Source of the DNA: Candidatus Microsaccharimonas sossegonensis
Lineage (GTDB): Bacteria > Patescibacteriota > Saccharimonadia > Saccharimonadales > Saccharimonadaceae
Direction of reading: 5' to 3'
Assembly (NCBI GenBank): GCA_004100325.1
Contig: SCKX01000001.1
Location: forward strand, 541,453 to 605,452
Length of the DNA stretch: 64,000 nt
The notes below the pieces were generated by a model. That model had not been told where the DNA came from. It worked only from the letters and a program-made list of their open reading frames with translations, and searched no databases. Shown here in pieces: positions 41,312-50,033 of this stretch (position 1 is its first letter; each line of letters starts with the position of its first letter). Both the position numbers and the translations under genes were made by a program.

Positions 41312-42739
41312 CTAGGTCTTTTTGTAGACGTAGAGTCGATCACTATTATTGCTGTATGTTGTCGTGATGATGCGGGTGATAGCATAAGCACTCGGGACGT
41401 CTTCCCTAGCCGCCCTAGTTGCGACAAATTGATCACTCTGCGCAGTGGTCGTGACGCTTACACCTGACTGATGGCGCGCGACAGCCTGATAAAATGCCAG
41501 CTCATCATTTGAGACGACAAGATTTCGTGTGTTTTTTGGAATGAGCTGTAAATCATTCGAGAAGTTTGCTGCCGTGCTCGGTGCATAATGATAGCCGTAC
41601 AGGTAACGGTCAAGCCCTGAGCCAATGAGTGTGCTGACAAGAATCACAATCGGAATCAGTCCGGCGATACGTGCGTACGGGTTGAGGGGGAATAGACGGT
41701 ACCAATAGCCAATCAAGCTAGTTAGTCCAGCTGCGAGCAAAAGAACTGATGGAACAAACGTCACACTCGTAAAAATCGGGTTAATCAGCAGTACAGGGAT
41801 AAGAAATAGCAACCAGACAATAATCAAATAACTTCGCGTTGTATCACGTGTCAGGACGAGTCGGTAGATACCAAGTCCGATAATAAGTATCGAACCGAAG
41901 CCAAAAACTGGAGTCATGAGCGTGCCTGTGCTTGGTTCCCAGAAAAGGAAGAATTGTTGTAGCAGCGTGACTACATTTGCTCCAATGTCTGGTGGCCAGA
42001 CAGCTGGTGCTCCCAATAAATTCAGTCCTAGTTGTGGTTGGATTGAAATAAGGTATACAAGTGGCGTCACTAACATTGCTGCAAGTACGATACTGACGGT
42101 GATTTTTAGCTTGGAAAGTCGTCGCACAATAATGCGAAGGTGGGGATGTAGCATCACCACGAGCACGGTAGCAAGCAGCGGGTAGATGCTTAGCGGCGTG
42201 TAGAGACTCAGTGCAGCAGCGCTGGCAAAAGAAATTTTCCAAAAAAATCTGGCTTTTTTTGCACGTGTGACCTGCGTTCCTAACGTGAGCAGCACGATTG
42301 GCCAAAATACAAACAAAATACCAGGCGTTCCATTCTGGGCGATAAATAAGAATTGTCCGGTTGTGATAGCGATTAAAGACGTCAGGACGACGATATTTGT
42401 TTTATACCAACGACGGAGGAGAAAGAATAAACCGACAGCTGACAAAAGCGCAATGATAAGCGCAGGTAGCTTGATGCTAAATTCAGTGACGCCAAAGAAA
42501 TAAAAAATCAGTTTTTGAAACATGTAAAAGGGCAGGCTGGTAATCGCAAAGGTTGTGGGATTAGAAAATGATAGACTGTCGCTCCTTACTGTTGCACGAA
42601 TTTCTTCTGGTGAAATACCGCCCGGAACGTATAACCCGGCAAATATCAGCAAACCCGTCAGAAGCGCCCCGAAAATGGTATAACCAATGACGTAACGCCA
42701 ACGATATATGAAGAATTGTGAAATTTCTTTTGCAGCCAT
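41312..42739 (-). CDS. Polytopic membrane glycosyltransferase-like protein (GT39/ArnT type)
   Basis: 475 residues with about ten transmembrane helices and a C-terminal soluble tail. The N-terminal extracytoplasmic loop (GISPEEIRATVRSDSLSFSNP) followed by FSIKLPALIIALLSAVGLFFLLRRWY matches the layout of dolichyl/undecaprenyl phosphate-sugar mannosyltransferases. Probably transfers a lipid-linked sugar to surface proteins or polymers. Catalytic acid expected in the first loop is not certain. A TATAAT box is 12 bp before the ATG at 42739, making this start better than 42748. Confidence 0.7.
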   Translation of the reverse strand: MAAKEISQFFIYRWRYVIGYTIFGALLTGLLIFAGLYVPGGISPEEIRATVRSDSLSFSNPTTFAITSLPFYMFQKLIFYFFGVTEFSIKLPALIIALLSAVGLFFLLRRWYKTNIVVLTSLIAITTGQFLFIAQNGTPGILFVFWPIVLLTLGTQVTRAKKARFFWKISFASAAALSLYTPLSIYPLLATVLVVMLHPHLRIIVRRLSKLKITVSIVLAAMLVTPLVYLISIQPQLGLNLLGAPAVWPPDIGANVVTLLQQFFLFWEPSTGTLMTPVFGFGSILIIGLGIYRLVLTRDTTRSYLIIVWLLFLIPVLLINPIFTSVTFVPSVLLLAAGLTSLIGYWYRLFPLNPYARIAGLIPIVILVSTLIGSGLDRYLYGYHYAPSTAANFSNDLQLIPKNTRNLVVSNDELAFYQAVARHQSGVSVTTTAQSDQFVATRAAREDVPSAYAITRIITTTYSNNSDRLYVYKKT

Positions 42740-42797
42740 AATGTTCATTTGATTATAGCATTCCTAGGGCTTTTTTAACGTACTGATAGGTTCATAC

Positions 42798-44147
42798 TTA
42801 TGATTCGTGTTTACGGTCAAGCGACATAAAACGCAAACGTTCTGGATGAAAAAACAGTTCAATTTTACCAGTCGGGCCGTTACGGTGTTTTGCGATATAG
42901 AGGTCAGTAATCTGCTTTCGGTCGGTCTCTGGATTATAGTATTCTTCACGGTAAATAAACATGACAATGTCGGCATCTTGCTCAATTGCACCTGATTCAC
43001 GAAGGTCGGCAAGTTGCGGAATCTGCGGACTACGTGATTCAACCGAACGGGAAAGCTGCGACAACGCAATGACCGGCACGTTTAGTTCACGTGCTAAAAG
43101 CTTGAGTCCGCGCGAGATCTCACTCACTTCTTGCACGCGGTTACCGTACTCACGTCCACTCCCCTGCATTAGCTGCAAGTAGTCGATAATAATGAGACCA
43201 AGTGGTTGTTCATGAGCGGCACGCCGTGCTTTGGTACGCATTTCAAGGACGCTGACACCTGGAGTATCGTCTATAAAGATCGGCGCTTCGGCCATTTCAC
43301 CCATTGCGTCGGACAACTTACTAAAGTCATCATCGGAAAGGTTTCCGGTTCGAATGTTCCAGCTATCTACTCCAGAGGCATCGGCAAGCATACGGTCTAC
43401 CAGCTGCTCTTTACTCATTTCGAGGCTGAAGAATAAAACTGGTTGTTTGGCAATGGTCGCCACGTTGTATGCTAGGTTTGTTACCAGGGTTGTTTTACCC
43501 ATTGCGGGGCGTGCCGCAAGAATAATCAGGTCGCTGCGCTGTAACCCAGCGGTCATGGTATCGAGATCACGGTAGCCCGTCCGGATACCACGGAGCTGCC
43601 CTTTATTACGGTGTAGCTCTTCCATACGATCAAAGCTTTCGGTTAAAATGCTTTCGATGCTAACAAGATCTTGCTTTAAAGACTGATCACTAACTGAAAA
43701 TAGTTCAGCTTCGGCGGCTTCCAGTAACTGTTCGGTCGAAGTTTCCTCATCAAATCCCATTTCAGAAATCTCAGCGCTTGCCTTGATAAGACGACGACGA
43801 ATTGCTTTTTGCTGCACCAATTCGGCGTATGCTTCGGCATGGGCGGCAGTCGGGACATAGTTTGTCAATTCTGTTAGGTACGCTGAACCGCCAATTGTTT
43901 CAATGTCATTTTTCTTTTTTAGTTCTTCTGTGAGCGTCAAAAGGTCGACCGGTTTATGCTTTTCATACAGACGCATCATGGCATCATAGATAAGTCCGTG
44001 CCGCTTATCATAGAAGTCATATGGTTTAACGTGTTCTGAAATGTCCGCTAGAGTTTCTTCGTCAATAAGAACAGCTCCAAGCAAACTCATCTCGGCGTCA
44101 AGATTTTGTGGTGGTATTTTTCCCGCAGGAACTTCTTTCGTTGCCAT
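42798..44147 (-). CDS. dnaB: Replicative DNA helicase DnaB
   Basis: 449 residues. N-terminal domain begins PPQNLDAEMSLLGAVLIDEETLADI; the RecA-like C-terminal domain has Walker A AARPAMGKTTLV, the Walker B region LIIIDYLQLMQG, ALSQLSRSVESR and DLRESGAIEQDADIVMFIYREEYY. No intein. Encoded directly downstream of dnaX with the same orientation. GAGGGT lies upstream of the ATG. Confidence 0.97.
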   Translation of the reverse strand: MATKEVPAGKIPPQNLDAEMSLLGAVLIDEETLADISEHVKPYDFYDKRHGLIYDAMMRLYEKHKPVDLLTLTEELKKKNDIETIGGSAYLTELTNYVPTAAHAEAYAELVQQKAIRRRLIKASAEISEMGFDEETSTEQLLEAAEAELFSVSDQSLKQDLVSIESILTESFDRMEELHRNKGQLRGIRTGYRDLDTMTAGLQRSDLIILAARPAMGKTTLVTNLAYNVATIAKQPVLFFSLEMSKEQLVDRMLADASGVDSWNIRTGNLSDDDFSKLSDAMGEMAEAPIFIDDTPGVSVLEMRTKARRAAHEQPLGLIIIDYLQLMQGSGREYGNRVQEVSEISRGLKLLARELNVPVIALSQLSRSVESRSPQIPQLADLRESGAIEQDADIVMFIYREEYYNPETDRKQITDLYIAKHRNGPTGKIELFFHPERLRFMSLDRKHES

Positions 44148-44183
44148 GACACGCTACCCTCTTTTATGAATCAGTCGTTGCAA

Positions 44184-45701
44184 TTACGACAGAGTGACCT
44201 CTTCTCCTCCTCCCATCATAGCAGCTACAGCAGCAGCTTGAATACTTCGTGGTGGCATGGGTGTGGGAATGGTGTGGACGATAAGTCCATAACTGCCAGT
44301 TGCTTTTAAGGCTTCATAGAGGTGGCTACTATATTTTTGGTCATCTAATTTTTTCTTGTAGAATGTGGATTTTGTATAAAGCGTTAACGTGTTGCCAAGC
44401 TGTTTGTGGTCACATTTAGAAAGGACTGAATAGAGAGCGACGTAAGTTTGGCGGGTGTGTTCGACAAGGGCTTTCCAATCAAAGTCTATCGAAACTGACT
44501 TAGCGCCGGAAGTATCTTCCGTAGAGACTGCTTCACTCCGGGTCCCTCTCTGTTTCAGTACCGGGGTTGACTCGGGTTCCAGGGTCTCTACGGAAGATAC
44601 TTCCGGCGCTAACGCAGGCGAAACAATTGCTTGAAAATGGTTAGTTCTAGGCATTGCTGGTTTTGCTTTGACGGCTTGCTTCGATAATTCTTCGATGGTT
44701 GCGGTGACTTCGAAGACTGAGGTGGAGAGGGCTGCAGTTTTAGATGGTTTATGTTCAAGGGCGGCGCTGCCGAGGACTGCAAGCAGTTTTAGCTGCGGTT
44801 GGCTGCTTTTTGCAACGTCTAGCAAACCGTCAAGCAGTGGCAGTAGCTGCGGTTTACTGACGATGTTGTCACGGGTGGTGTACGTCAGTTGCTCGGTGAG
44901 GGTGACTGCGCTGATACCATTAGCGATGGTTGTTTCCAGTAACTGAGCAATGTTTGCGATGTCACGATTTTCCACCGCTTCGATAATTTTTTTGACGATT
45001 TTCGTCGGTGCTAAACCTAAGGCTGCTTCAATCAAATCGGGTGTAATGCCTTTTTGAGGTACTGACAGGTTTGCAAGTTGGTCGAGCAAGCTTATACTGT
45101 CACGAAAACTGCCGTCACCTCGGTTGGCAATAAGTTTCAAAGAGGCATCATCAATGATAATATGTTCTTCGTCAGCAATATACCGCAGATGCTTGATGGC
45201 ATCAGCTTCTGAAATGGCACGGAAGCCATAGCGCTGCGTCCGGCTGATAATGGTCGCTGGCAGTTTGTCGACATCAGTGGTTGCGAGGATAAACACGATG
45301 TGCTCTGGTGGTTCTTCTAGTGTCTTTAGAAGCGCATTAAAGGCTGCCTTTGAAAGCATGTGTACTTCGTCGATAATGTAGACTTTTTTAGCTGCAGAAA
45401 CCGGTGCGATTTGTACCTTCTCGCGCAGATCGCGTACATCTTCCACGCCATTATTACTGGCGGCATCAATCTCGATGATGTCTAAGTGTGTCGACTCATC
45501 ACTGTAGGGTAAGTGGTTGATTTCGTGTGCAAGGATTCTGGCAACAGAAGTTTTACCAACGCCGCGCGGTCCGGTGAGTAAGTAAGCGTGGGAAATGCGC
45601 CCAGCTTTAATAGCCCGTGCCAAAATATCGGTAATGTGCGTTTGCCCGACGACTTCATCGAGTGATTTACTCCGATATTTTCTGTATAACGCCTGTGACA
45701 C
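44184..45701 (-). CDS. dnaX: DNA polymerase III gamma/tau subunit, without zinc module
   Basis: 505 residues. AAA+ clamp-loader core: YRKYRSKSLDEVVGQTHI, Walker A GPRGVGKTSVA, YIIDEVHMLSKAAFNALLKTLEEPPEHIVFILATTD, and sensor region GDGSFRDSISLLDQL. The four-cysteine zinc module normally found after Walker A is missing; the sequence goes straight from AHEINHLPYSDESTHLD to IIEIDAASNNG. The start is GTG with GAGGGGG upstream. A 29-bp perfect inverted repeat lies in the linker after domain III. No A-rich slippery frameshift site was seen. Confidence 0.95.
   Translation of the reverse strand: MSQALYRKYRSKSLDEVVGQTHITDILARAIKAGRISHAYLLTGPRGVGKTSVARILAHEINHLPYSDESTHLDIIEIDAASNNGVEDVRDLREKVQIAPVSAAKKVYIIDEVHMLSKAAFNALLKTLEEPPEHIVFILATTDVDKLPATIISRTQRYGFRAISEADAIKHLRYIADEEHIIIDDASLKLIANRGDGSFRDSISLLDQLANLSVPQKGITPDLIEAALGLAPTKIVKKIIEAVENRDIANIAQLLETTIANGISAVTLTEQLTYTTRDNIVSKPQLLPLLDGLLDVAKSSQPQLKLLAVLGSAALEHKPSKTAALSTSVFEVTATIEELSKQAVKAKPAMPRTNHFQAIVSPALAPEVSSVETLEPESTPVLKQRGTRSEAVSTEDTSGAKSVSIDFDWKALVEHTRQTYVALYSVLSKCDHKQLGNTLTLYTKSTFYKKKLDDQKYSSHLYEALKATGSYGLIVHTIPTPMPPRSIQAAAVAAMMGGGEEVTLS
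44501..44613. repeat. 29-bp perfect inverted repeat inside dnaX
   Basis: The left arm 44501-44529 (begins TTAGCGCCGGAAGTATCT) is the exact reverse complement of 44585-44613, with a 55-bp spacer. It encodes part of the Ser/Glu-rich linker (VSSVETLEPES...SEAVSTEDTSGAKS), not a conserved domain. Confidence 0.9.
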
Positions 45702-45861
45702 TTTTTATTTCCCCCTCATTTCTATGTTATATTGTACGATGCCCATGAAGTCCTGACTAGAGTGCCTGGAAACGATCTTTAGCTCAACGTGCAATCCATG
45801 CTGCCGGAGTATTAGAGGCTATAGAGATACAAACGGTTGTCGCTCTTAAAGATGACGCATC
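45700..45861 (+). other. Intergenic stretch with possible decayed ORF
   Basis: A plus-strand frame reads RSLAQRAIHAAGVLEAIE and ends with TAA near 45854, but it has no start codon and a TAG before it. A TATATT-like box and ATG lie just upstream in another frame. It may be a fragment of a small gene. Confidence 0.25.
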
Positions 45862-46380
45862 CTAAAGCGCTGCTTCGACTGCTGCCCAGGTAGCCTCTGG
45901 GGAATCGGCAGGAATGATAATAGTGACTTGGTCACCCACGTTAATCCGAAAGTAGGTGACGCTGGCAAGCAGAATGCGGTATTCCCGACCGTTGGCTTCA
46001 ACGTAGTATGCACCGTCGTGTTGGACAAGGGTCCCAATAATCTGAATACGTTCAATTGGGCCGATTTGCTTATAAATAAAGCTACCATCGTCGGCAATCG
46101 TCAGCTTGAGGATGTCCCCTTCGACTAACTTTGATTTGCTGGCGTAGTTAGCTGGCACGGGATATTCTTTGCCGTCAGGCCCTGCCATTTTTTGTCCATC
46201 AAAAATACCTTCGACGACTTTGCCGCTGACTTCTTCGTTAGTACCTGATTTTGGCGTAATAACGTTGCCATCATCACCAATAATACTAATCAGCAATTCT
46301 TTGGCTGCGGCTAGATTTGTTTCTGCTTCTTGTATCAGCGCATGGAGGCGCTTGGCCTGTTTTTCTGGTAATTCAGACAT
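45862..46380 (-). CDS. Conserved-looking hypothetical protein, 172 aa
   Basis: An N-terminal helical hairpin (LPEKQAKRLHALIQEAETNLAAAKELLISIIG) is followed by a beta-rich part with repeated Gly turns (KVVEGIFDGQKMAGPDGKEYPVPANYASKSKLVEGDILKLTI...ASVTYFRINVGDQVTIIIP), which resembles two small beta-barrels. Coiled coil plus barrels recalls proteasomal-ATPase N-termini, but no ATPase follows, so this is only a structural comparison. Located between L12 and dnaX genes. Function unknown. Confidence 0.75.
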   Translation of the reverse strand: MSELPEKQAKRLHALIQEAETNLAAAKELLISIIGDDGNVITPKSGTNEEVSGKVVEGIFDGQKMAGPDGKEYPVPANYASKSKLVEGDILKLTIADDGSFIYKQIGPIERIQIIGTLVQHDGAYYVEANGREYRILLASVTYFRINVGDQVTIIIPADSPEATWAAVEAAL

Positions 46381-46551
46381 GGTACTCGCAATTCCTTATC
46401 TGTGTGTGTTTGAAATGGTATTAACCCACTTATATCAATCAAATGTACATCTGTCAATGAATAATCTATACTCAAACTATTTTTCCACATGTTTTACTGA
46501 GGTAGGTACAAAAACGTTGTAAATCTCCCTAAATCCCTAAAAATATTCTAC

Positions 46552-46573
46552 AAAAAAACACCCCAGGGGGTGC
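46552..46573 (-). terminator. Terminator of rplJ-rplL
   Basis: On the minus strand a short GC-rich hairpin (CACCC/GGGTG) is followed by TTTTTTT, about 35 bp after the rplL stop. Confidence 0.7.
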
Positions 46574-46605
46574 TTTTAAGGAGTATCAATATGACCGAAG
46601 GTATA

Positions 46606-46980
46606 TTAGCTGAGTTCGACAGTTGCCCCAGCTTCTTCAAGCATTTTCTTTGCTGCTTCTGCTTCCTCTTTTGGCGCTTTTTCTTTGACTGTTGATGGTG
46701 CACTATCAACGATAGCCTTTGCCTCACCAAGACCAAGTCCGGTGATGTCTTTCACTGCCTTAATAACGGCAACTTTCTGAGCACCAGCATCCTTCAAAAT
46801 GATGTTGTAATCAGCTTTTGCTTCTTCGGCTGGTGCTGCTTCGGCTGCTGGCCCAGCAACAACCGCTGCCGCTGCAGCTGGCTCGATGCCATATTCGTCT
46901 TTTAAAATCGTCTTGAGTTCGTTCACTTCAAGCACGGTGAGACCAACGAGGGTCTCTGCAAATTTCTTTAAATCAGCCAT
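46606..46980 (-). CDS. rplL: Ribosomal protein bL12 (L7/L12)
   Basis: 124 residues: N-terminal dimerisation helices ([25 protein letters not shown]), an Ala-rich hinge ([21 protein letters not shown]), and the C-terminal factor-binding domain ([40 protein letters not shown]). Forms the stalk that recruits translation GTPases. It is 64 bp downstream of rplJ. Confidence 0.97.
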   Translation of the reverse strand: MADLKKFAETLVGLTVLEVNELKTILKDEYGIEPAAAAAVVAGPAAEAAPAEEAKADYNIILKDAGAQKVAVIKAVKDITGLGLGEAKAIVDSAPSTVKEKAPKEEAEAAKKMLEEAGATVELS

Positions 46981-47044
46981 GTGTGACTCCTTTATCGTAT
47001 TATTTACTAATTAATTGTGTACGTTTATAAAAATTAACTGGTTG

Positions 47045-47569
47045 CTAATTCGTTGCTTTGGCTCCAATGCCATCTAGGAATGCATGAAGGTTACCTGACA
47101 GTGCGTTAGTGATGTCATTCACTGGTGAAAGAAGCATGGCAATAACTTCACCAATAAGTTGTGACTTACTTGGAAGACTTGCTAGTGCGTTCACTTCGTC
47201 GGCACTAAGAAGAAGACCTTCAGCTGAAAAACCACCGGCAATCTGAAGGGCTGGATGTGTTTTTGCAAACGTATGCAGGACCTTCGCTGCGGCAACTTCG
47301 TCATCTGTGCTTACAGCGTAAAGAAGTTGTCCAGTCAGAATCGAGGTGTCGGTCTTTTTGTACATCTTAGTATCAGCCAGTGCGACTCGAACCAGGCGGT
47401 TTTTCATCACTTTGATGACGACGCCCGCCTCGCGGGCTTCGGCTCGCAGATTTTGGACATCGGCAACCGTCAGACCATCATATTTTGCAAATACGGTAGT
47501 CTTCGCTGTATCGAGGAGCGCACTAAAATCAGCAACCAATGTATTCTTTTTATCGCGTGAAATCGCCAT
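47045..47569 (-). CDS. rplJ: Ribosomal protein uL10
   Basis: 174 residues; MAISRDKKNTLVADFSALLDTAKTTVFAKYDGLTVADVQNLR and VIKVMKNRLVRVAL are the L10 RNA-binding fold; the C-terminal helix binds L12 dimers. Anchors the stalk at 23S rRNA. AAGGAGAT is upstream of the ATG. Preceded by a 230-nt leader that probably mediates feedback control by L10-L12. Confidence 0.96.
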   Translation of the reverse strand: MAISRDKKNTLVADFSALLDTAKTTVFAKYDGLTVADVQNLRAEAREAGVVIKVMKNRLVRVALADTKMYKKTDTSILTGQLLYAVSTDDEVAAAKVLHTFAKTHPALQIAGGFSAEGLLLSADEVNALASLPSKSQLIGEVIAMLLSPVNDITNALSGNLHAFLDGIGAKATN

Positions 47570-47803
47570 ATATTAAATCTCCTTGAGATTAAATGAATTA
47601 CATTAGTGTTTTTCGGTCAAATTGTTAATCACTATCTAGACAGGCAGTGCTGGTATCGCGGTCTTTTAGAATAAAAAGTCTTTGGACCTCGCAGCATTGC
47701 CAAAGACTCATGAAATGTATGTGTATGTACAATTCCTCGGTAGCACATTAAGTGTCTGACTGATTGCTCACTCATTCACCGCCACTGTCTTTGGGTGTCT
47801 TAC
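47570..47803 (-). promoter_or_regulatory. L10-type autoregulatory leader
   Basis: The 230-nt leader between promoter and rplJ can fold into several hairpins, including GTCTTTGG...CCAAAGAC (about 47680-47710). Position and length fit the L10 leader that binds the L10(L12)4 complex. I infer this from context and folding, not from a covariance match. Confidence 0.55.
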
Positions 47804-47808
47804 GAGGT

Positions 47809-47837
47809 ATTATACGTTTTCAAGCTATATAAGTCAA
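47809..47837 (-). promoter_or_regulatory. Promoter of rplJ-rplL
   Basis: Minus strand TTGACT (47832-47837) and TATAAT (47809-47814), 17-bp spacing. Confidence 0.7.
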
Positions 47838-47981
47838 TCAACAAAGATTCCGCAACTGTTAGCACCTTATAAAAAGAATACCCGCTATGCTTGGCTTCGG
47901 TTGAAACATATGTCGTAGCAGCTTATAATAAGAAGTTGCCCTTAGCGAAATACGTTTTGGGACAATAGTGAGGGACACTAC

Positions 47982-48272
47982 ATGACGAATAACGTAGTGA
48001 CGGCAAAAAGTAACAGCGCGATCGGTTTGGAAGGCATTGAAGCTCACCAAGAGATCAAACGCATTGCTGATGCGGTCATCAAACGAAAAATTGCGTCGGC
48101 AATGCTGTTGACGGAAGAATGTCGGGCGGTGGCACACGAACACTACGTCCGGATCGGCGAAGTGTACAAAAGGGTGTGGTTAAGCGTGAAGGATAACTCC
48201 GCGTTGCAACCCACCCACCCTGCCGGTAACACCGAGGCGTATCACACGCTTCGTCAACGCGCCGAACACTAG
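47982..48272 (+). CDS. Small hypothetical protein, 96 aa, GC-rich
   Basis: MTNNVVTAKSNSAIGLEGIEAHQEIKRIADAVIKRK; mostly helical, soluble, with a His/Glu-rich centre (ECRAVAHEHYVRIGEVYKR). GAGGGAC lies before the ATG. It is more GC-rich than its neighbours and is followed by two hairpins that look like terminators. No family recognised. Confidence 0.55.
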   Translation: MTNNVVTAKSNSAIGLEGIEAHQEIKRIADAVIKRKIASAMLLTEECRAVAHEHYVRIGEVYKRVWLSVKDNSALQPTHPAGNTEAYHTLRQRAEH

Positions 48273-48285
48273 GACTTAACGGGTT

Positions 48286-48361
48286 GAGGGGTGGTTCACA
48301 GATCACCCCTCACCTGTCCCTCTCACTATCGAGCCTTGACTATTTTGGTCGAGGCTCTCTT
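48286..48361 (+). terminator. Two hairpins downstream of the 96-aa gene
   Basis: GAGGGGTG/CACCCCTC at 48286-48311 and GAGCCTTGAC/GTCGAGGCTC at 48331-48357, the latter followed by TCTTC. Confidence 0.6.
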
Positions 48362-48394
48362 CACTCCTGGATATGCTTCACTTCTTTATGTCAA

Positions 48395-48423
48395 TAGACA
48401 TTTTTTGTTAACCATTGTATAAT
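48395..48423 (+). promoter_or_regulatory. Promoter giving a leaderless mRNA for the 313-aa gene
   Basis: TAGACA (48395-48400) and TATAAT (48418-48423), 17-bp spacing; ATG at 48430 six bases later. Confidence 0.65.
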
Positions 48424-48429
48424 AGCCGA

Positions 48430-49371
48430 ATGTCTGAATATTCTTTTGAATTTGGTACGCTGCCAGAACATGAAAAAGCTCTTTTAGCCGAATTTGAACG
48501 CGTCTCGCTAAACGCACGTGGTGAGCCACTGACATGGGGTACGACACCTTTGGTTAATACACCTGAGGTGGTGTTACAACAAAATGATGTCAAATCCCAG
48601 ATAGCGGCACTATTTGAAAACGGAAATATTCCACGATATGTTTCGAAAAATCTGGCTGAATATATCGCAGTCCTGAACATGTCGCGTACGTACAACCGAG
48701 AAAATCATAACCGAAACAGTTATGCTTATCGGGGCAAAACCGATTTAGATGGTGTGCCATTAGAAGCACAAGAGGTAATTAATCGTGCCTTGATGGGCTT
48801 TGCTTCACCGGCTGAGCTACTGTTAATTGCTCGTAACCTTGAAATCCCAACTATCGAATTAGCAAGTTTGACGCATCCTTATGGGCAGCGTATTGAGATG
48901 CTCGAGCCGATGCGTGCAGCAGTAAACGACGCTGTTGATATATTTGGTGGTCAAAGGGTTATAGATCAAATGCCAGTGTATACAGTAAAAGGAAGTGATA
49001 ACCCGCATGATCCGACGATCATGGAAGGAATTCATACGACAAGAAAACGTATTATTGGTGTGCTCCCTGATACTACGGAACTGATGGAACGGTCATCATT
49101 CGTACTTTTAGTGAATAATTTGCCAAAGGAAGTGACTGATAAAATACGCCTTGTATCATACGGAGCGACATGGGCTGACGAAGTGTTACACAGTCAAGAT
49201 CTCGACGTTCTTATACCAGTGCTCCTAGAGGAAAATGTTTACGACACTGCTATTCCTATATCAACTACCGTCGTGGCTATCAATCCGATCCTTGAAAAAC
49301 GACTGCTTTCAGGTGATGCAATGAGGGAGCGAAACCGCCAATACATAGATGCACATCAACGTAAAATCTAA
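48430..49371 (+). CDS. Hypothetical protein, 313 aa
   Basis: Soluble mixed alpha/beta protein starting MSEYSFEFGTLPEHEKALLAEFERV; no signal peptide. NMSRTYNRENHNRNSYAYRGK is Asn/Arg-rich and could bind nucleic acid or nucleotides, which is speculative. The promoter position fixes the start at 48430 rather than 48415. Its end overlaps the convergent tmk gene by four bases. No family recognised. Confidence 0.75.
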   Translation: MSEYSFEFGTLPEHEKALLAEFERVSLNARGEPLTWGTTPLVNTPEVVLQQNDVKSQIAALFENGNIPRYVSKNLAEYIAVLNMSRTYNRENHNRNSYAYRGKTDLDGVPLEAQEVINRALMGFASPAELLLIARNLEIPTIELASLTHPYGQRIEMLEPMRAAVNDAVDIFGGQRVIDQMPVYTVKGSDNPHDPTIMEGIHTTRKRIIGVLPDTTELMERSSFVLLVNNLPKEVTDKIRLVSYGATWADEVLHSQDLDVLIPVLLEENVYDTAIPISTTVVAINPILEKRLLSGDAMRERNRQYIDAHQRKI

Positions 49372-50033
49372 GCGGCATTTTGCCCATGAATGTACTGCCA
49401 GATTTCGTGACCAACAATTTCGATGTTAGGTGAAGCCGAGATAATTGGATAGCCACGAAGATCTGCGAGTGTTCGATAGCCATCATTAACCTTCACCTGA
49501 AAATCGGTTGGACGTGATTCAAATGTATCAAGATGCGTTTTTGAATCTCGTATCGCAAGACGCAGGCAACGTTCTTCTTCGGGCAAATCTAACACGAAGG
49601 TATGGTCAGGGTGCATATACGCTTCTGAAGTTGCTTCAAGTACCATGCGCCAAATCTCTTCAATATCCCAGCCTTCTGCGAAGCCTTGGTAAACGGTAGT
49701 TGATTCGAAGTTACGTGCACCAAAGACGTCAATGCCAGCAGCCAGTGCGGGTTCAATTCCCTGCAGGAGGTTTTCGCGTCGGGAGGCGTTAAAGAGCAGC
49801 ACATTTGTCAGGGCGCTTCTTCCGAATTCTTTTGCTTTAATAGTTGTGCGGAGTATCTCGGCAATGGGAACAAGTGTTGTTCCGTGCTCATCACGTATAC
49901 TATCAGGCTCTTCAACCGTAAAAGTCCTGACTCCACGTTCTACACGATTTCGCTTAGCCAAATACTGCACGACACTCGATTTTCCGACGCCGTCACTGCC
50001 TTCAATAACTGTATAGACTCCGCGTTCTGTCAT
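49368..50033 (-). CDS. tmk: Thymidylate kinase
   Basis: 221 residues. P-loop IEGSDGVGKSSVVQYLA, TFTVEEPDS (the DR/EP-type substrate loop), LLFNASRRENLLQGIEPAL and ARNFESTTVYQGFAEG match dTMP kinases (usual FASDRYxxSxxAYQG here altered to ARNFESTTVYQG). Phosphorylates dTMP to dTDP. The start overlaps the dcd stop by four bases; both belong to a dTMP supply cluster with thyX. Confidence 0.88.
   Translation of the reverse strand: MTERGVYTVIEGSDGVGKSSVVQYLAKRNRVERGVRTFTVEEPDSIRDEHGTTLVPIAEILRTTIKAKEFGRSALTNVLLFNASRRENLLQGIEPALAAGIDVFGARNFESTTVYQGFAEGWDIEEIWRMVLEATSEAYMHPDHTFVLDLPEEERCLRLAIRDSKTHLDTFESRPTDFQVKVNDGYRTLADLRGYPIISASPNIEIVGHEIWQYIHGQNAA

Noticed and set aside
44184-45701. Programmed frameshift in dnaX
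   Set aside because: No A-AAA-AAG type slippery heptamer was seen next to the inverted repeat, and the frame is continuous to the end.
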